Part shown: piece by piece, positions 10,062 through 18,240 of the stretch
Layout of the letters: every line of letters starts with the position of its first letter
Position numbering within the stretch: position 1 is the first letter of the stretch
Origin: a virus
IMG/VR virus record: IMGVR_UViG_3300046655_000599
Coordinates: 1 to 35,278 of that record
Length of the DNA stretch: 35,278 bases
Reading direction: 5' to 3' (one strand)
Notes under the pieces: model-generated
Databases searched by the model: none
What the model was told of the DNA's origin: nothing
The model's input: only the letters and a program-made list of their open reading frames with translations
Program-made: the position numbers and the translations under genes

Positions 10062-11138
10062 TTATGACCCCGCTGTTACCATTGCGCCAACTTCACGTTG
10101 TGCATATATATCTGAAACTTGTCCTACATCAACAAATGCATCACTAGAACCTAATTGATCTAATCCACCAAATACTCCACCTGCACCCGGTGATCCAAAG
10201 CTACCTGTGCCAGTATCAATAAACTGCGCTGTTGGTTGTGAGGTACCCTGATTATTACTTCTAGAAGGCTGTCCTGTGCCAGCTTGTGTACCACTTGAGA
10301 TACCGTAACCTGCACCACCTGCTGCTGCAACCTGACCACCTTGTTGTCCTTGTGTCATCACACTACTTGAAAGACCGGATGTTACTCCTCCGAGTACACC
10401 ACTATAAGGATTTACAATTCCTGTTAATGCTCCCATTACGTCAAACTCTCCAGTAGCTGCTACCTGCCCTGTAATACCTGCTGCAGCTTTTTGACCATAT
10501 CTAGCACCTTCTGTTAAATAACTAGGAGCCATCGGACCTCCACTAGCAGATACATTATATACAGAATCAGCAGCACTATCTAGTCCAATTGATCTTAAAC
10601 CTTGACTGGTTTCTCTAGCTAAAGCATTAACTCCCATCGTTGCACCCTGAACAGCGGCAGCGGAAATACCTCCTGCTGCTGCACCTCGTATTCCTGCTTG
10701 ACCAATAGCTTCTATGTCAAATTCTCCTCCTCGTGCGGCTGAGATACCCTGTTGTGCTGTTCCTACTCCTAGACCTATTTGTGCGCCTTGCACTATTCCT
10801 TGTCCTGCTGCTGTAGTTAATCCACCTACTATAGTTCCTGCAGATGACAGTCCGGGAACAGCACCTAAAGTACCAGCTAACATGTTTCCTGCAAATGCTT
10901 GCATTCCGGGGACAAATGCTAATCCTATTGCAGCTACTGTTTGTAAATCTATACCCAAATCATCTTGTACAAAATCAACAGCATCTTCTACTTGATCGTC
11001 AATCCAATCAGTTACGTCAGTAAATTTTCCAACAATATCTGATCCTATTTCACCAACCGTACCGCCTATACCTAGAAAAGTACCTTTGCTTTCATCAATA
11101 CCAAGAACATTGTCTGTAAAATCCTCAAACCAGCCCAT
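10062..11138 (-). CDS. Gly/Ala-rich internal virion protein, possible membrane-inserting ejection protein
   Basis: A 358-residue protein with an acidic amphipathic N-terminus (MGWFEDFTDNVLGID) followed by a long stretch (about 65-175) extremely rich in Gly, Ala, Ile and Val with small-residue spacing typical of glycine-zipper helices that pack in membranes. The C-terminal third is a low-complexity Gly/Gln/Ser/Thr region. There is no cleavable signal peptide. Proteins of this composition are common in ejection cassettes of podoviruses, where they may form or line a channel across the host envelope. The role is inferred from composition and from its place just before two other internal-protein candidates and the giant protein. 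Confidence 0.5.
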   Translation of the reverse strand: MGWFEDFTDNVLGIDESKGTFLGIGGTVGEIGSDIVGKFTDVTDWIDDQVEDAVDFVQDDLGIDLQTVAAIGLAFVPGMQAFAGNMLAGTLGAVPGLSSAGTIVGGLTTAAGQGIVQGAQIGLGVGTAQQGISAARGGEFDIEAIGQAGIRGAAAGGISAAAVQGATMGVNALARETSQGLRSIGLDSAADSVYNVSASGGPMAPSYLTEGARYGQKAAAGITGQVAATGEFDVMGALTGIVNPYSGVLGGVTSGLSSSVMTQGQQGGQVAAAGGAGYGISSGTQAGTGQPSRSNNQGTSQPTAQFIDTGTGSFGSPGAGGVFGGLDQLGSSDAFVDVGQVSDIYAQREVGAMVTAGS

Positions 11139-11140
11139 AT

Positions 11141-12127
11141 CTAAACTCCGTAAATATCTCCGTTGCCATAGCCTTCTTCTGAATCTAACAGGTTATCAGC
11201 TACATCATACTTGTTAAGTTGTTTGCGTAGTAATCGCTCTACAATACCTTCCATAGATGCAGCATTTCTTACTTCATCATGTTCGTAGTGTATAAGTGCT
11301 TTGCACATAAGTTTAATAGCAGTAATCATGTTAATAGCTAAAGCATCATCATCATGATATACAGGAGTGTATCCAATACGAAATAAACCTTTAATTAAAG
11401 TAAATCCATTGTCATCTGCTCCAGACAAACCATGTATTTTAAAACGTCTAAAGCTGGGATTGGTGACATAGGGATGATAATTAGCTACTGCACGTTCAGG
11501 ATTCCCGTCTGCGTTAGCTGTAGCTAATGTAATATATCCTACGCTTTTCGGTTTAATGACTTGGGTAATTTTACTAAACTTGTTTGTAGTTACTTTCATT
11601 ACGCTTTCTGGGACACCGTTTGCTTCCGCATTACCAGTCCATGTAATAGTTTCACCTAAAGTACCATCTGTATTACGGACTTCTATACCATGTTCATCAC
11701 AACCACGAATACGAATCGTAAACGGATATGATTCTGTGCGATCAGAAAATATTACAATAGACCTTGGGTCAGATGCATCAACATCGAAAGTAGTAGGAGA
11801 CTCGCCAATATCAACAAGATTGTTTCCCGTAATATCCCATTCATCACCATCTCCCGGTCCGTTTGTTAAATACTCATAGTGTTTGCCATAAGGCTGTCCA
11901 GTTTTACCGTTAATGCTAAATTTAATAGGTTGTACTACTTCTGCTGGTAATGTTAGTACGCCATTATAAGTTACAAATGACATAACACGAAACAAATCAG
12001 CCCAATCATGGCTAACTGTCATGTACTCAATAGCTTCGTTAATATATTCTACAACACGCTCGTCATTAGGCGACATGTTCAATATTTCGGCTACTGGTCC
12101 TTTTGCATCTTTAAGAAGTAACTTCAT
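11141..12127 (-). CDS. Head-tail adaptor / tail tubular A-like protein
   Basis: A 328-residue protein. The N-terminal helical part (ERVVEYINEAIEYM, then a DWADLF segment) followed by LTLPAEV and an NGPGDGD motif resembles a family common in short-tailed marine phages that sits next to the nozzle gene. These proteins bridge the portal ring and the tail tube. The middle is beta-rich (about 90-240), and the C-terminal helices carry ALIHYEHDE and a basic/acidic tail. ATG overlaps the stop of the upstream gene (TAATG), which implies coupled translation. The adaptor role is moderately supported by pattern and synteny; I cannot verify the fold here. Confidence 0.5.
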   Translation of the reverse strand: MKLLLKDAKGPVAEILNMSPNDERVVEYINEAIEYMTVSHDWADLFRVMSFVTYNGVLTLPAEVVQPIKFSINGKTGQPYGKHYEYLTNGPGDGDEWDITGNNLVDIGESPTTFDVDASDPRSIVIFSDRTESYPFTIRIRGCDEHGIEVRNTDGTLGETITWTGNAEANGVPESVMKVTTNKFSKITQVIKPKSVGYITLATANADGNPERAVANYHPYVTNPSFRRFKIHGLSGADDNGFTLIKGLFRIGYTPVYHDDDALAINMITAIKLMCKALIHYEHDEVRNAASMEGIVERLLRKQLNKYDVADNLLDSEEGYGNGDIYGV

Positions 12128-12753
12128 TAATCTACTTGTCCTATAGCAATGTAAGAAAACTTAAATTTTAGATTAGGGCTTGCGCCACTAATATCTGTAC
12201 CATTCTGGCTAAAATTATAATCTAAATTAAAACCAAATCGATCTATGTTGCCTAATCTATGATAAAAACGATTATCAGCATTGCTTTCTAATACATCATA
12301 TAATGTACAGTCCATTGGAGTAACTGTTACAACTGGTGTTGCGTTCGCATTAAAAGGAAAATCATACGCGAAGTTTGATCCATTGTTATATGTACTAGAA
12401 CTATTTTGGTTACTATTTGCAGAACCATCTACATTAAATTCAAATATACCTTGTTGTATATACATTCCTGAAGTTTGTGACTTAATTGCTACATCTGGTG
12501 CTAATGATGCCCATGTAGTACCATTAAAGTATTTTAAAGCTATTGGATTATTGTTTTCGTCTAGCTCTAACCAAGGAACATCTTGATATTGTTGGTCTGG
12601 AGCGTTTTGACCTACTGATACCATAGACAAACCTGAAGGTAACTCACTCTCAACTTTTAAATGATTAGACAAATTTTCTACAAAATCACGTGCATTAGTA
12701 TAATTAGTTATACTAGATGTGCTATGTGTTATAATCTGTTGGTTTAAATTCAT
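12127..12753 (-). CDS. Probable tail fibre or receptor-binding protein
   Basis: A 208-residue protein with a helical N-terminus (about 1-40), then YFNGTTWASLAP, a phrase typical of phage fibre proteins. A beta-rich C-terminal half contains an Asn/Ser-rich turn (about 112-130) and a closing strand pattern (NLKFKFSYIAIG) like the C-terminal domains of many fibre tips. There is no signal peptide. SD AGAGGT precedes ATG. It is placed between the nozzle-like and adaptor-like genes, which fits a tail-attached fibre. The exact role is unproven; a tail plug or an assembly factor are alternatives. Confidence 0.45.
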   Translation of the reverse strand: MNLNQQIITHSTSSITNYTNARDFVENLSNHLKVESELPSGLSMVSVGQNAPDQQYQDVPWLELDENNNPIALKYFNGTTWASLAPDVAIKSQTSGMYIQQGIFEFNVDGSANSNQNSSSTYNNGSNFAYDFPFNANATPVVTVTPMDCTLYDVLESNADNRFYHRLGNIDRFGFNLDYNFSQNGTDISGASPNLKFKFSYIAIGQVD

Positions 12754-12764
12754 TTTTAACCTCT

Positions 12765-15700
12765 TTAATTACTACTATAACGAAACTGATCGTATGTGTC
12801 TACGGGATAAGTATTTTTTTCTGTTTCTATATTGACATTTTTTGGCTGCGCTATCTCACGTGCAGATGAAAGAAAACGCCTCAATTGCATTAAACCAGTC
12901 CACGTTAGCCTGTATTGAAATTCATTGCCATTTCTAATAGGATGGTTCGTTGTGCTTTCATACTGCTCTGTAAAGTCTTTTAGGCGTATCATCGCTCGGC
13001 TTTGTGGCGCACCAACTTCTAATGGGTTATTTACACTAGATGTTTTAGCTTTAAGATTTAATGTTCCAATATCTGTAAATGTTTCAATTACGTCACTTTT
13101 TACTGCTACAGTAATTTGTACGTCATCATGTACATTATCTAGCCAGCACGTTACTTCATCTAGATGTTTATATATAAATGGACTATCTATATATGTGCGT
13201 TGTGTTTTATGAGGCATCGCTCTAGTTTCTAACACTTGTTCTATTTCTGTAGTGCTATTATCATAACCAGTAATTTGTGATGTTATTTCATATAAGCGAT
13301 TAGTGTTAAGATTTGGACTTCCGTCTGTAGCGTGCTTGGTATAAGCAAAACATGTTTTTACACCATTGCGTGTTACAGTAAATATTTGCAATGCATTTAA
13401 TCCCGTCCACAAACCATCATATGCACCACTTTTAATGCGAGCTGCAGTACTTTGTTTAGTAGATTTTGTATATCCATATAAACTAAAATCAAAACTAATG
13501 ATACCTTTGTACGTTACATCATTAATTAACTGAGCATTTAAATGTTTTGTAGCTTCATAATCTGCATAAAACGTATTTACATTTGTTTGCGTATTAGTTT
13601 GATCGCTATCCGCTTCATCTACTAATGCTTGTATTCTGTATTCTTTTTCAAAATCAGTAGTAGCTGCTGCAGCTAATATAACTTGTGCATCTACCCATGC
13701 TTGATCTTTTGTGCTTGTGCCTTTAACTGTCCATGTAGTTGTATTGCTTTCTATACTAACTAGTTGCTCGCGCCATTTAGCACGAATATTATCATCTGTA
13801 ATTGTAGAATCTATTGCAATAGATGCAATTCTTTTGGTCGTGTAATCTGCAAGAGCATCATCATATTTTGTTGATCTTGCTTTTAGATTTAATGGACTAG
13901 TTAAAGACAATAAACGTTTGTCGAAAAAAGCCATGCTAAGGTATCTAGAATCGGTATTGTTATCGTTTTTAATATATGGTTCAACTTCACGTGACATCTC
14001 TGTATATCGAAAGCCTGACTCTGCTTCTCCACGCCCTACAGCGTAAGACCTAATGCCTTCTGGACTGCGATACAATATATCTTCGTTAATATTTGTATAC
14101 GCATCTGGTCCCGTTATGGTTGTCCCTAGCAACTGTACTTTTTGTATTGGTATGTTTGACCAAGTACTTCTCGGATTATTAATTGCAAACGTGCTGAACC
14201 CGTTCTGACAAATGGCAAGGAGGGGACCATCACCAGTCGAGGTATCAGCAACATTTGCAAACTGTAATGAAACAATTTCACCTAGTTTGCCGCTAACAGT
14301 AAATCCACCACCTTCATTCAATATTTGAGTTTCTTTAAATTTCAATACATTTAATGGATCAAATGCTAAGTGAATGTCACCTATTCTAAAATGTCGTGTA
14401 CTAATTTGTACGCATAGTCTTCCTTGTCCATATGCCATATTAGTTCCAACCGGAATTTCTTGAATACTATGATCTGCATCTCGCATTGCAGAACCAGTTA
14501 AAATCTTAGGAGTATGAATGCCATCTTGTACAATAAAATGTTGCTCCGCTTGTACCATAAATACACGATCTTTATATTCATTCAATTGTGTATTACTGTT
14601 TGTTAAAATTGATACTTTAAAGTTTTCTAGGTTAACTAAAAATATATGTCCACTAATTACTGATACACTATAAACAGTATTATCTGTTTCATAAATAGCA
14701 GAACCTTGAAATTTTCCATTACGAAATACAATTTCACCATCAAACTGAGCGTTTAGTATAGCTAATTTTTGAGCTATTACAGTATCCGCATTTGCTATAG
14801 CATTATTTAGTTCTGTTATATCTTCCTGAAATTCACCTTCAGTTTGCGCCCATTTATTTTGAATGGTTACCCCACCAAAAGAATATTCTGTTGTTGTACC
14901 AAAATACCGTACTGCAAAGTTATCTGCATATGTTTCTTTAATGTGATGATGAAATGCAGCAATTGCTGTTAAATCACGATAGTTTTCATCTATATAATCT
15001 GCTATATTTATAATATCACCGCTTAAAGTATCTTTATGACTACTACTATGACCAAAGTCTAATAGTTCGCCTTGCACAAAAGTACCACTTGTAACTTTTA
15101 CATATGCTCTATTATCTACTTCATATACTACCGTACCTTCAGCGCCACTAGTCTCACCTGTAATTGTGTCTCCAGTTTCTAGATGATCATTTGCGGCAAA
15201 TGGAGTAAATGCAAATACAATATCTGTTTGTGGTGCGTAGTCTATATTTTGCAAGAAGTCATGAATAAAAGTAATAAACCGTCTATATCGACTATAATTA
15301 AAACTTTGATCTGTATACTTGCCTAGTGTCCCAGAATTTTCATGTATTTGATTAGTAAATCCAGTTCCTATAGATGTCTCTGCTTGTGTGCCAAGTAATG
15401 TTAATTTTAAATCATCTACGTGTTGTTGTGTTAACGTAGCACCTACTGCTGGTAAAGTAGAATAATCTGTATTATGATAATTCTCAGTGTCACCTTCAGT
15501 TAACAATATACGCATGTTTTCAGTAATTGTTGCGCCAGATTTTGGTGTGAATGTTTGCAAAAAAGGTTTACCTGTTACTTGATGCCCAACAAAACCAAAG
15601 TCTGTAATAACTAATCCTAATCCTTCTAAAGATTTATAAAAGGGTCCTAATCCTTGCAAAGCATCTGATGCATTATTTATTGAGCTACAAAACTCAATCA

Positions 15701-16046
15701 TTGCATCTGTATTAGCAAATGTTTTTGTAGTGTCTGTTTCTACTAATGTTTTTAATGCATTTAAGTTATTCTGATAAGAAGTCAGGGCATTTTGTTGAGT
15801 AACTTTATCTGCTAATGCTGCATCATATGCTGCTTGTGCAGCGGCTAATGTATTTTCGTTAAACTCTAAACCACTAAAGTCTAGATTAATTTCATTAAAT
15901 GAAGGTCTACAAGTTATAATGCCTTCACGTATAGATACATTCACACCACGAAAAAACTGATCGTCAGCAACATGACCCGGATCAAAGCCACCTTGCATAC
16001 CACCTTGAAAGGCTAGTTGACTATCATAAAATCGTGTATCACTCAT
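12765..16046 (-). CDS. Tail nozzle / tail tubular B-like protein
   Basis: A 1093-residue protein. The start (GGMQGGFDPGHVADDQFFRGVNV... then RPSF) matches the opening of nozzle proteins of short-tailed phages, which commonly have a G-[VI]-[ND]-V ... RPGF signature. Residues about 64-115 form a coiled coil. The region about 450-700 alternates short strands with motifs such as GRLCVQ, GDIHLAFDP and ILYRSPEGIRSYAVG, consistent with the beta-propeller body of T7 gp12-like nozzles. It is about 300 residues longer than T7 gp12 (794 aa), so it contains extra insertions. Its ATG lies inside the last codons of the upstream lipoprotein gene (8-nt overlap) with a weak SD, so translation is probably coupled. 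Confidence 0.6.
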   Translation of the reverse strand: MSDTRFYDSQLAFQGGMQGGFDPGHVADDQFFRGVNVSIREGIITCRPSFNEINLDFSGLEFNENTLAAAQAAYDAALADKVTQQNALTSYQNNLNALKTLVETDTTKTFANTDAMIEFCSSINNASDALQGLGPFYKSLEGLGLVITDFGFVGHQVTGKPFLQTFTPKSGATITENMRILLTEGDTENYHNTDYSTLPAVGATLTQQHVDDLKLTLLGTQAETSIGTGFTNQIHENSGTLGKYTDQSFNYSRYRRFITFIHDFLQNIDYAPQTDIVFAFTPFAANDHLETGDTITGETSGAEGTVVYEVDNRAYVKVTSGTFVQGELLDFGHSSSHKDTLSGDIINIADYIDENYRDLTAIAAFHHHIKETYADNFAVRYFGTTTEYSFGGVTIQNKWAQTEGEFQEDITELNNAIANADTVIAQKLAILNAQFDGEIVFRNGKFQGSAIYETDNTVYSVSVISGHIFLVNLENFKVSILTNSNTQLNEYKDRVFMVQAEQHFIVQDGIHTPKILTGSAMRDADHSIQEIPVGTNMAYGQGRLCVQISTRHFRIGDIHLAFDPLNVLKFKETQILNEGGGFTVSGKLGEIVSLQFANVADTSTGDGPLLAICQNGFSTFAINNPRSTWSNIPIQKVQLLGTTITGPDAYTNINEDILYRSPEGIRSYAVGRGEAESGFRYTEMSREVEPYIKNDNNTDSRYLSMAFFDKRLLSLTSPLNLKARSTKYDDALADYTTKRIASIAIDSTITDDNIRAKWREQLVSIESNTTTWTVKGTSTKDQAWVDAQVILAAAATTDFEKEYRIQALVDEADSDQTNTQTNVNTFYADYEATKHLNAQLINDVTYKGIISFDFSLYGYTKSTKQSTAARIKSGAYDGLWTGLNALQIFTVTRNGVKTCFAYTKHATDGSPNLNTNRLYEITSQITGYDNSTTEIEQVLETRAMPHKTQRTYIDSPFIYKHLDEVTCWLDNVHDDVQITVAVKSDVIETFTDIGTLNLKAKTSSVNNPLEVGAPQSRAMIRLKDFTEQYESTTNHPIRNGNEFQYRLTWTGLMQLRRFLSSAREIAQPKNVNIETEKNTYPVDTYDQFRYSSN

Positions 16047-16302
16047 AACTTACCAATTCTGGATCATAACCAATAATTGTACCCGGTATTAAAAATATCC
16101 TACCTGTTCTTGTTTTTTCTTCTTCTTTGATTTCGACCAAATCATCCGCCCATAAACCTTGCGGTGGAACTTGATACAATGCTTGAGGATTAAATATATG
16201 TTTACTTTTATCACGATTTATTCCGATCCCGCATCCGCTCAATAAAAGTGTGACGCATATCATTGTCTTTAGCAGTATGCACTTTTTTATTATCTTTTCC
16301 AT
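16039..16302 (-). CDS. Small lipoprotein, possible outer-membrane spanin (Rz1-like)
   Basis: An 87-residue protein with a basic N-terminus (MEKIIKKC), a hydrophobic stretch and a lipobox LLSGC ending at Cys24, as expected for signal peptidase II processing and lipid attachment. The mature part is about 64 residues with Pro/Gln-rich and acidic segments. ATG is preceded by AAAGGG. The first 92 nt overlap, in another frame, the end of a 58-residue membrane-peptide gene. This nested arrangement recalls Rz/Rz1 spanin pairs, where Rz1 is a small outer-membrane lipoprotein. The partner here is unusually short, so the spanin role is inferred. A virion- or envelope-associated lipoprotein is the alternative. 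Confidence 0.6.
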   Translation of the reverse strand: MEKIIKKCILLKTMICVTLLLSGCGIGINRDKSKHIFNPQALYQVPPQGLWADDLVEIKEEEKTRTGRIFLIPGTIIGYDPELVSYE

Positions 16303-16387
16303 TTAACCCTTTTATCTTAAAGTAAACTGGATAAGCTATACCTATAATGGTTATTAAACCACCTATTATAGATATAGCTGTTTCCAT
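16211..16387 (-). CDS. 58-residue membrane peptide overlapping the lipoprotein gene
   Basis: The ATG at 16387 shares its A with the TAA of the upstream gene (TAATG) and reads to TGA at 16211, giving 58 residues. Residues 4-23 form one transmembrane helix (ISIIGGLITIIGIAYPVYF), followed by a highly charged tail rich in Lys, Arg, Asp and Asn. The last 30 codons overlap the lipoprotein frame. A short single-span protein with a charged tail, nested with a lipoprotein, could be the inner-membrane partner of a spanin pair or a small holin. The tail is too short to span the periplasm alone. The coding call rests on the perfect start-stop coupling and the TM segment. Confidence 0.55.
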   Translation of the reverse strand: METAISIIGGLITIIGIAYPVYFKIKGLNGKDNKKVHTAKDNDMRHTFIERMRDRNKS

Positions 16388-16713
16388 TAGCGTACAAAGA
16401 TCCGAATAATATCGTTTACAGCATCAATTACGTCTTCAACGATATGTTCAACATCACTCTCAAGTTCACCATCAGATAGCTCATATCCTTCTTTAAAGCC
16501 ATCAATAAAGTCTTTTTGCTCTTCTAGATCAATACCATTATCTGCAATATCTGATAATTCTGAGCGGTTTTTGATCACAAAAAAACCAAGGCTAGATAGT
16601 TCTTTAGAAACATCAAAACCTTCGCTAAATGTTATCTTACTGTCTTTCAGAGCTTCTTGAATTGATGATACTGCTTCTCCTAGCTCTTTCCCTAATAGGA
16701 ATAATTTTTCCAT
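16387..16713 (-). CDS. Acidic hypothetical protein in the lysis-like group
   Basis: A 108-residue acidic protein starting MEKLFLLGKELG. This ATG is chosen over an upstream one because it has a strong SD (AGGAGG) 6 nt before it; the longer version would run into the gene upstream. It is mostly helical, with Glu/Asp-rich blocks in the C-terminal half (SDGELESDVEHIVEDVIDAV). No transmembrane helix is convincing. Its stop overlaps the next ATG (TAATG). The group of small genes around it (coiled-coil TM protein, TM peptide, lipoprotein) suggests a lysis or envelope function, but nothing in the protein itself shows one. The family is not recognised. Confidence 0.6.
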   Translation of the reverse strand: MEKLFLLGKELGEAVSSIQEALKDSKITFSEGFDVSKELSSLGFFVIKNRSELSDIADNGIDLEEQKDFIDGFKEGYELSDGELESDVEHIVEDVIDAVNDIIRIFVR

Positions 16714-16725
16714 CTTAACCTCCTG

Positions 16726-16739
16726 TCTATTGTAATATA
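16726..16739 (-). promoter_or_regulatory. Variant AATAGA element ahead of the lysis-like genes
   Basis: On the minus strand TATATTACAATAGA is followed at once by CAGGAGG, the SD of the gene at 16713. It lies in the last codons of the upstream gene. It matches the plus-strand copy at 32712 at 13 of 14 bases. Confidence 0.3.
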
Positions 16740-16990
16740 TTAACAACAATAACACCCATTACTGCTGTCATGCATACACCACTTAACCAAGTGCATACTT
16801 TAATAAAACGTTCGTGACGATCTAATCTAGTTTGTATACTAACACTACCATTATCAACAAATAGTCGATGCTCTAGCTTCTCAACGCTAATTTTCAATTC
16901 ATCAATAGCTTCGATGCTGTTTCTAACAGTGCCGAGTAGCTCGGCATGTTTAATGAGCATTTCTTCAACTTTTGTTTCTATATTGTTCAT
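16727..16990 (-). CDS. Small coiled-coil protein with C-terminal membrane anchor
   Basis: An 87-residue protein. Residues 1-45 form an amphipathic coiled coil (VEEMLIKHAELLGTVRNSI), followed by a basic turn (TRLDRHERF) and one transmembrane helix at the extreme C-terminus (about 66-86). This layout resembles XhlA-like/hemolysin-type phage accessory proteins that work with holins, a family commonly placed beside lysis genes. ATG overlaps the stop of the beta-helix gene (TAATG). The lysis role is inferred from topology and neighbours. The last codons also contain a promoter-like motif that may serve the genes downstream. Confidence 0.55.
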   Translation of the reverse strand: MNNIETKVEEMLIKHAELLGTVRNSIEAIDELKISVEKLEHRLFVDNGSVSIQTRLDRHERFIKVCTWLSGVCMTAVMGVIVVNILQ

Positions 16991-18240
16991 TAGAATGAAT
17001 CAACCACTGCATCACTTTCATCAACACAATAACGAATTAAAAACCCTGCTTCATCTGCAATTTCATCAGGCAGTTCTGTGCAATAATAGAATTTAATACC
17101 ATCACTTATTGATCCGTTTACAATACGTTCTTCAAACCATGCTGACCCATCACCTCCCGGCAATATGCAATTATAAAAAGCAAATCCACTTCCACCAAAA
17201 CCGGGCGCATTTTGAAACCATTGAGTACATACTGTATCCCAATGGCAGTTGAAGAAATTAACGGTTTGAAATGGCAGGGTAAGATCTATGCCATTTGGAA
17301 TTTTAAAGTAACAATCTTGAAATACAGAATTATTTCCGATACTTTTAAAACTAAATTCATTATTAACTCCATAAAATGAACAGTTACGCACGCTAACAGA
17401 TCCTGTATCGAAAAATGCAGCATTATTAAAAGAACAATCTTGCAAAGCTATTTCAACATTTTGACCTGCTGAAATATCATTTGTGTACACAGGTTTGAAA
17501 AAATTACACCCTTTAGCAGCAAAACCACCGCCTCCTGTACCAGATGCAATAGGCTGAATCTCACCGTAAAAAAAGATATTATATAGTCTTACATGTCTAT
17601 TACCTAAAGTTAATAAAGTATGACCAGCATAAGAACCAGTATAATTTGAATCTAACTCTACATATACGTCTAAAGGCATACCTGTTTTATCATATGTGAA
17701 AAAAGAAGTATTACCTGAACTATATTGTCCATATTGACGACCATGTTGAAAACCTTCAACCATACCTTGTAATGTTACCAGACCACTATTATTAGTAAGT
17801 GCTAAAGGTTCGTATATATTATATTTGCCCGGTGGAATTATAACTAATACACGTTCTATAGTCTGATTTATAATATTGCCAGACAATGAATCTGCATATT
17901 TTACAGCATTTACCAAATTTGTACCATTTTGTAATGCGCGTGTTGCATCATTATTATTAACAATTGCGTCAACATAAATAACTCTTGTGGGATTTGCACC
18001 GGGATTTATAGCACGACCACCTTCATCAATACCGTTATAAAAACTAACAAAGCCATTGTGAATGTTTGTACTAAATGTAGATGGATCATCACCCATGTTG
18101 TACACAAGTTCGCCTAAACGACCTGTATATGCATCAGCCTGATCTGCAGTTTGATGCGCTGCAACTACATTATCGATAGTAACTGTAATTGCTTGTGAGG
18201 CAGTAACTGCCATTACTAATAGTGCTATTAACTTTTTCAT
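16990..18240 (-). CDS. Tailspike-like beta-helix protein with signal peptide
   Basis: A 416-residue protein. The N-terminus (MKKLIALLVMAVTASQA) is a textbook Sec signal peptide with a likely cut after residue 17. The body has the hallmarks of a right-handed parallel beta-helix of the pectate-lyase/tailspike kind: IIPPGKY near residue 135, then repeated short strands with stacked Asn/Cys turns (KGCNFF, QDCSFN, RNCSFYG, QDCYFK, FNCHW, YNCILPG) to about residue 370. Such proteins bind or cut surface polysaccharide. Virion tailspikes are normally not exported, so the signal peptide is odd. No catalytic residues could be assigned. The start overlaps the protease gene's end by 4 nt. Confidence 0.65.
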   Translation of the reverse strand: MKKLIALLVMAVTASQAITVTIDNVVAAHQTADQADAYTGRLGELVYNMGDDPSTFSTNIHNGFVSFYNGIDEGGRAINPGANPTRVIYVDAIVNNNDATRALQNGTNLVNAVKYADSLSGNIINQTIERVLVIIPPGKYNIYEPLALTNNSGLVTLQGMVEGFQHGRQYGQYSSGNTSFFTYDKTGMPLDVYVELDSNYTGSYAGHTLLTLGNRHVRLYNIFFYGEIQPIASGTGGGGFAAKGCNFFKPVYTNDISAGQNVEIALQDCSFNNAAFFDTGSVSVRNCSFYGVNNEFSFKSIGNNSVFQDCYFKIPNGIDLTLPFQTVNFFNCHWDTVCTQWFQNAPGFGGSGFAFYNCILPGGDGSAWFEERIVNGSISDGIKFYYCTELPDEIADEAGFLIRYCVDESDAVVDSF

